This document shows positions 60,814-64,000 of a DNA stretch of 64,000 bases, piece after piece. The position numbers and the translations under genes are program-made. The notes under the pieces are model-generated. The model made no database searches. It was not told where the DNA came from and was given only the letters and a program-made list of their open reading frames with translations. The stretch lies in contig JBILBF010000001.1 of assembly GCA_044353855.1 (NCBI GenBank), positions 372,001 to 436,000 on the forward strand, in the 5' to 3' direction. Position 1 is the first letter of the stretch, and every line of letters begins with the position of its first letter. This stretch comes from UKL13-3 sp044353855 (GTDB lineage: Bacteria; Bacteroidota; Bacteroidia; UKL13-3).

Positions 60814-61665
60814 TTATTTAACGTTAGTTTTAACATGTTTAGCTTGGTTTTTTTCGACCCCTTTAGCAACAAAAATACTGAGTTCAAATAAACTATAAAG
60901 GGGAATAAACATCATTACTTGGCTAGCTACATCAGGCGAAGGCGTTAGGACACCGGATAAAATTAAAATGACAACCACAGCATATCTTCTGTTTTTGCGC
61001 ATCCACATACTCCCAATTAAACCAATTTTAGCTAAAAAGTAAACCAGTATAGGCAATTCAAAAATAAGGCCTGTAGCAAAAGCAAGGGTTGAGATAAAAG
61101 AAATATAAGACTCTAAATTTATTTCATTGCTGACCAAATCACTTACCCTATAGGAGCCCAAAAAATTGATGGAAAGAGGTGCTAAAAAAAAGTAGCCAAA
61201 TAAAATGCCAATAAAAAACAGCATAGAGCTAAAAAAAACTAACCCCGTAGCATAGTTTTGTTCTTTGGTATTTAGTGCGGGCTTGATAAACCGCCAAAAC
61301 TCCCACAAAACATAAGGGAAAGCCAATATTACACCCGAAATAAAAGCAATAAATAGATGCTGGGTAAATTGCCCCGACATTGTAATATTGGATAACACAA
61401 AGCCCATTTCTTTTATGCAATAACTATCATTTCCTGTTACCCGAAAGGATAAATCACATAACCACTCGTAGGTCCAAAAATCAATTCGTGTAGGTCCAAA
61501 AAGGATCACATCAAAAAGTAAGTGTTTATTTACAAAGGCAACAATTGCTAAGAGTATGATTGCAATAGCGGAACGAAACAAATGACCTCTTAAGGCATCG
61601 ATATGACCAAAAAAGCTCATGTCTTTACCGTCATCAAAAGTTTCATCCATATTATCTAGTGCCAT
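60814..61665 (-). CDS. tatC: Sec-independent protein translocase subunit TatC
   Basis: The core receptor of the twin-arginine export system; 283 residues with six membrane helices. It has the conserved start FFGHIDALRGHLFRSAIAI, the F-P-Y-V-L-W-E-F segment (LAFPYVLWEFWRFIKPALN) and GLIFELPILVYFLAKIG. It pairs with TatA encoded at 32.4 kb. It shares an operon with rpiB. Confidence 0.96.
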   Translation of the reverse strand: MALDNMDETFDDGKDMSFFGHIDALRGHLFRSAIAIILLAIVAFVNKHLLFDVILFGPTRIDFWTYEWLCDLSFRVTGNDSYCIKEMGFVLSNITMSGQFTQHLFIAFISGVILAFPYVLWEFWRFIKPALNTKEQNYATGLVFFSSMLFFIGILFGYFFLAPLSINFLGSYRVSDLVSNEINLESYISFISTLAFATGLIFELPILVYFLAKIGLIGSMWMRKNRRYAVVVILILSGVLTPSPDVASQVMMFIPLYSLFELSIFVAKGVEKNQAKHVKTNVK

Positions 61666-61805
61666 AATGGGTGCGAAAATAATATTTATACAGGCTAATG
61701 AAAGATAAATTATTGAAACGATTTCGTATTCAAATAAAGGTTCTTTTAAATCTTTTTGGTTTTACCGTAATTGCTTTTTTATTACTCAACAATAAATTAA
61801 CCAAA

Positions 61806-62414
61806 ATGAAAAAATTGATGTTAACATTTGCGTTTTTAAGTATTGTCTTAACAAGCATTACTGCAAAAGAAAAAAAGCCAACACTAGAAAAAGGGATGTA
61901 TGCGGAAATACAGACCAACAAAGGAAATATGTTGCTTCGCCTTGAATTTGAAAAAACACCGCTTACTGTTGCAAACTTTGTAGGGTTAGCAGAAGGGAAA
62001 ATAAAAAACACTGCCAAAGCAGATGGAGTGCCTTATTACGATGGACTAAAATTTCACCGCGTCATTCCAAACTTTATGATCCAAGGAGGCGATCCTCAAG
62101 GTAATGGACAAGGCGGACCCGGTTATGCTTTTAAAGATGAGTTTGTACCCGAATTTCAGTTTACCGGACCAGGTATTTTAGCAATGGCCAATGCAGGACC
62201 AACAACCAATGGAAGCCAGTTTTTTATTACCCACAAAGAAACGCCATGGTTAAATAACCGACACACCATTTTTGGCCATATAATAACTGGGCAAGATGTG
62301 GTAAATACGATTGAACAAGGCGACACAATTGTGCATATTAAAATCATTCGCAAAGGAAAGCCTGCGAAGAAGTTTAAAGCAGATAAGGTTTTTGAAGAGC
62401 TACGTTCAAAATAA
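61806..62414 (+). CDS. Exported peptidyl-prolyl cis-trans isomerase (cyclophilin type)
   Basis: A cyclophilin of about 202 residues with a signal peptide (LMLTFAFLSIVLTSITA). The fold shows FHRVIPNFMIQGGDPQGNG, the key FKDE, GILAMANAGPTTNGSQFFIT and LNNRHTIFGHIITG. The Arg and Phe residues of the active site are present. ATG at 61806 follows the better-formed signal peptide; an upstream ATG at 61698 adds 36 residues with a second hydrophobic stretch and is less likely. A strong terminator follows. Confidence 0.93.
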   Translation: MKKLMLTFAFLSIVLTSITAKEKKPTLEKGMYAEIQTNKGNMLLRLEFEKTPLTVANFVGLAEGKIKNTAKADGVPYYDGLKFHRVIPNFMIQGGDPQGNGQGGPGYAFKDEFVPEFQFTGPGILAMANAGPTTNGSQFFITHKETPWLNNRHTIFGHIITGQDVVNTIEQGDTIVHIKIIRKGKPAKKFKADKVFEELRSK

Positions 62415-62422
62415 CTACAAAC

Positions 62423-62457
62423 AAAAAATCCCGATTTATTTTTAATCGGGATTTTTT
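62423..62457 (+). terminator. Rho-independent terminator after the cyclophilin gene
   Basis: AAAAAATCCCGAT and ATCGGGATTTTTT form a 13-bp stem with a short loop, between convergent genes. It can act on both strands. Confidence 0.9.
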
Positions 62458-62479
62458 ATACACCTGAAGTTTGTCTAAA

Positions 62480-62989
62480 TTAATTTTCAACCATTGAGAA
62501 CGAAGCCTTTTTTTCTATTGTACCAGTAGCTTGTTTAAACAAAGCATCTGTTACTCGGTATCTTTTTTTGCCGCCAACAATATCTACATTTAATTTTCCA
62601 GTTTGAACGACAAAGGATTGAGGATTTCCTCCATTCATTTGCGAAAACACAATATTAGACTGTTGATTGGTATTGCGACCAAGTGTATACATCCCATCTG
62701 CTGGAGCCACAGAAGTACTATCAAAATAAAGGCTGACATTTCCTAATAATACCGAAGTGGCTTGTTGAAATAAAAAGGATCCCTCAACGTAATAATCTTC
62801 AAAAACGGGTTGTGCAACAACGTTTGTAATTGGAAGTTGCAAGCTATCCAAAAGAATAGAATTGTTTGGTGCATAATTAGCTCCTGTTGAAGTAGAAGCA
62901 GGTGTTGAAGGCGTTTCCTCATCTTTTTTACATTGCAGTAAAAACAAACTTGCCGTTAAGGCTAGAATGGTTAAATACGTTTTTTTCAT
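62480..62989 (-). CDS. Hypothetical lipoprotein
   Basis: A lipoprotein of about 169 residues (signal LALTASLFLLQC, Cys about 20). A Ser/Thr/Pro linker (ETPSTPASTSTGANYAP) is followed by a beta-rich domain (FEDYYVEGSFLFQQ, VLLGNVSLYFD, YTLGRNTNQQS). I do not recognise the family. It is probably attached to the outer membrane. It follows hutU by 24 nt on the same strand, but with no evident functional link. The shorter start at 62989 is preferred to 62998. Confidence 0.65.
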   Translation of the reverse strand: MKKTYLTILALTASLFLLQCKKDEETPSTPASTSTGANYAPNNSILLDSLQLPITNVVAQPVFEDYYVEGSFLFQQATSVLLGNVSLYFDSTSVAPADGMYTLGRNTNQQSNIVFSQMNGGNPQSFVVQTGKLNVDIVGGKKRYRVTDALFKQATGTIEKKASFSMVEN

Positions 62990-63013
62990 TTGATACATTA
63001 ATTTATTTGAGTT

Positions 63014-64000
63014 TTAATATCCGGGCTTTGTTTCTTTATCTTTCAATCTTTCTTTAATATCCAATCTGTGTTTTCGGGCAGTATCAATAGCAATATCATA
63101 TCCTGCATCTGCATGTCGAATCACTCCCATAGCAGGATCATTGTGTAAAACACGTTTTAACCTGCGAGCGGCATCCTCTGTTCCATCAGCCAAAATTACC
63201 ATTCCTGCATGAATAGAATAGCCCATTCCAACACCACCACCATGGTGAACGGAAACCCAACTAGCACCACCAGCTGTATTGATTAAGGCATTTAAAATTG
63301 GCCAATCAGCAACAGCATCACTTCCATCTTTCATGGCTTCCGTTTCGCGGTTTGGCGAAGCAACAGAACCAGTATCTAAATGGTCGCGGCCAATTACAAT
63401 TGGACCTTTTACTTGACCTGTTCTAACCAATTCATTAAAAGCCAAAGCCGCTTTTTCTCTATCTCCTTGTCCTATCCAACAAATACGAGCTGGCAATCCT
63501 TGAAATGCAATGCGTTCTTGTGCCATGTCTATCCAGCGATGAAGGGATGTGTTTTCTGGAAACAATTCTTTCATTACTCGGTCGGTTACATAAATATCAT
63601 TAGGGTCACCGCTTAAGGCTACCCAACGAAATGGGCCTTTTCCTTCGCAAAATAAAGGTCTAATATAAGCAGGTACAAATCCAGGAAACGAAAAAGCATT
63701 TTCTACATGACGCTGGTCTTTTGCCTGTCCGCGTAAATTGTTACCATAGTCAAAAACAATAGCTCCTTTACTTTGTAGTTCAATCATTAATTTTACATGA
63801 TGTGCCATGGTGTCCAATGATTTTTCAACGTATTTTACGGGCTCGGTTTTGCGCATATGGTCTGCTACTTCTTCTGCTATTCCTTCGGGATAATAACCAT
63901 TCAACGGGTCATGTGCGGAAGTTTGATCAGTTAACAAATCGGGAATAATATTACGTTCAATTAGGCGCTCTAATAAATCGATTACATTGCACAATACGCC
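63014..64000 (-). CDS. hutU: Urocanate hydratase (C-terminal part)
   Basis: Second step of histidine degradation, urocanate to imidazolonepropionate with bound NAD. About 328 codons of the C-terminal part are present; the start is beyond the right edge. The visible segments LLTDQTSAHDPLNGYYP, RPLFCEGKGPFRWVALSGDP and WVSVHHGGGVGMGYS are the conserved urocanase signatures, the last with the NAD/substrate residues. Other hut genes are not in the window. Confidence 0.95.
   Translation of the reverse strand, partial: GVLCNVIDLLERLIERNIIPDLLTDQTSAHDPLNGYYPEGIAEEVADHMRKTEPVKYVEKSLDTMAHHVKLMIELQSKGAIVFDYGNNLRGQAKDQRHVENAFSFPGFVPAYIRPLFCEGKGPFRWVALSGDPNDIYVTDRVMKELFPENTSLHRWIDMAQERIAFQGLPARICWIGQGDREKAALAFNELVRTGQVKGPIVIGRDHLDTGSVASPNRETEAMKDGSDAVADWPILNALINTAGGASWVSVHHGGGVGMGYSIHAGMVILADGTEDAARRLKRVLHNDPAMGVIRHADAGYDIAIDTARKHRLDIKERLKDKETKPGY

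Noticed and set aside
1..64000. tRNA or rRNA genes, CRISPR arrays, insertion sequences, prophage
   Set aside because: No cloverleaf-like sequence, no spaced direct repeats of 25-40 nt, no transposase or integrase motif, and the holin-like gene stands without other phage genes.

Overview
This window is a stretch of ordinary chromosome from a member of the Bacteroidota (the order cannot be fixed from the sequence). The evidence is lineage-typical: type IX secretion (T9SS) cargo tails of both type A and type B, promoters with the Bacteroidetes TAnnTTTG element, weak Shine-Dalgarno signals, an IPExxxVDY-family protein, a DUF4175 protein, the SbsA-like Ig lipoprotein beginning CAQIVAPTGG, and an RND pump fused to its outer-membrane channel. 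The DNA is AT-rich throughout and most AT-rich from about 13.7 to 18 kb. I see no phage, insertion sequence, CRISPR array, tRNA or rRNA. Both ends cut genes: purL on the left and hutU on the right.

Layout. 0-7 kb: start of purL, a secreted endonuclease I, a GT39-like glycosyltransferase, a methyltransferase, and DUF5329 and DUF2461 proteins. 7-13 kb: a metal-efflux operon made of a small His/Cys-rich exported protein, a CusA-type pump fused to a TolC-like channel, and a CusB-type adaptor. 13-25 kb: a leftward-transcribed block with pheS, an Ig lipoprotein, a methyltransferase, mnmG, ybeY, a T9SS type B cargo protein and a catalytic/non-catalytic pair of M16 peptidases. 25-30 kb: a three-gene envelope module (YtxH, holin-like, unknown), an Mla-like lipid transporter (MlaE, MlaF, MlaD) and a hydrolase. 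30-41 kb: an RsuA-type pseudouridine synthase with a repetitive tail, tatA-gatA, a degenerate lytic transglycosylase with LysM, gtrA, radC, purQ, lptB and purF. 41-55 kb: a thioredoxin-like protein, DUF1456, the large DUF4175 coiled-coil protein, rpoN, asnS, a BamA-like barrel, a DHH phosphoesterase, two FKBP isomerases, and a TPP riboswitch in front of a TonB-dependent receptor. 55-64 kb: a frameshifted hydrolase, acpP-fabF-rnc diverging from an IPExxxVDY gene and pyk, then rpiB-tatC, a cyclophilin, a lipoprotein and hutU.

The most interesting signal is not a gene. Two ParB-type parS-like palindromes (19.8 and 22.7 kb), mnmG, a very AT-rich intergenic stretch with clustered DnaA-box-like 9-mers (15.23-15.28 kb) and a change in gene-strand bias near 24.5 kb together suggest that the 13-25 kb region lies near the chromosomal replication origin. 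This is an inference and needs skew and binding data. Other points: a hydrolase interrupted at a slippery T run, a signal-peptide-like segment at the pump/channel fusion joint, a transglycosylase whose catalytic Glu appears lost, a riboswitch followed by three hairpins, and promoters so close to start codons that some mRNAs are probably leaderless.
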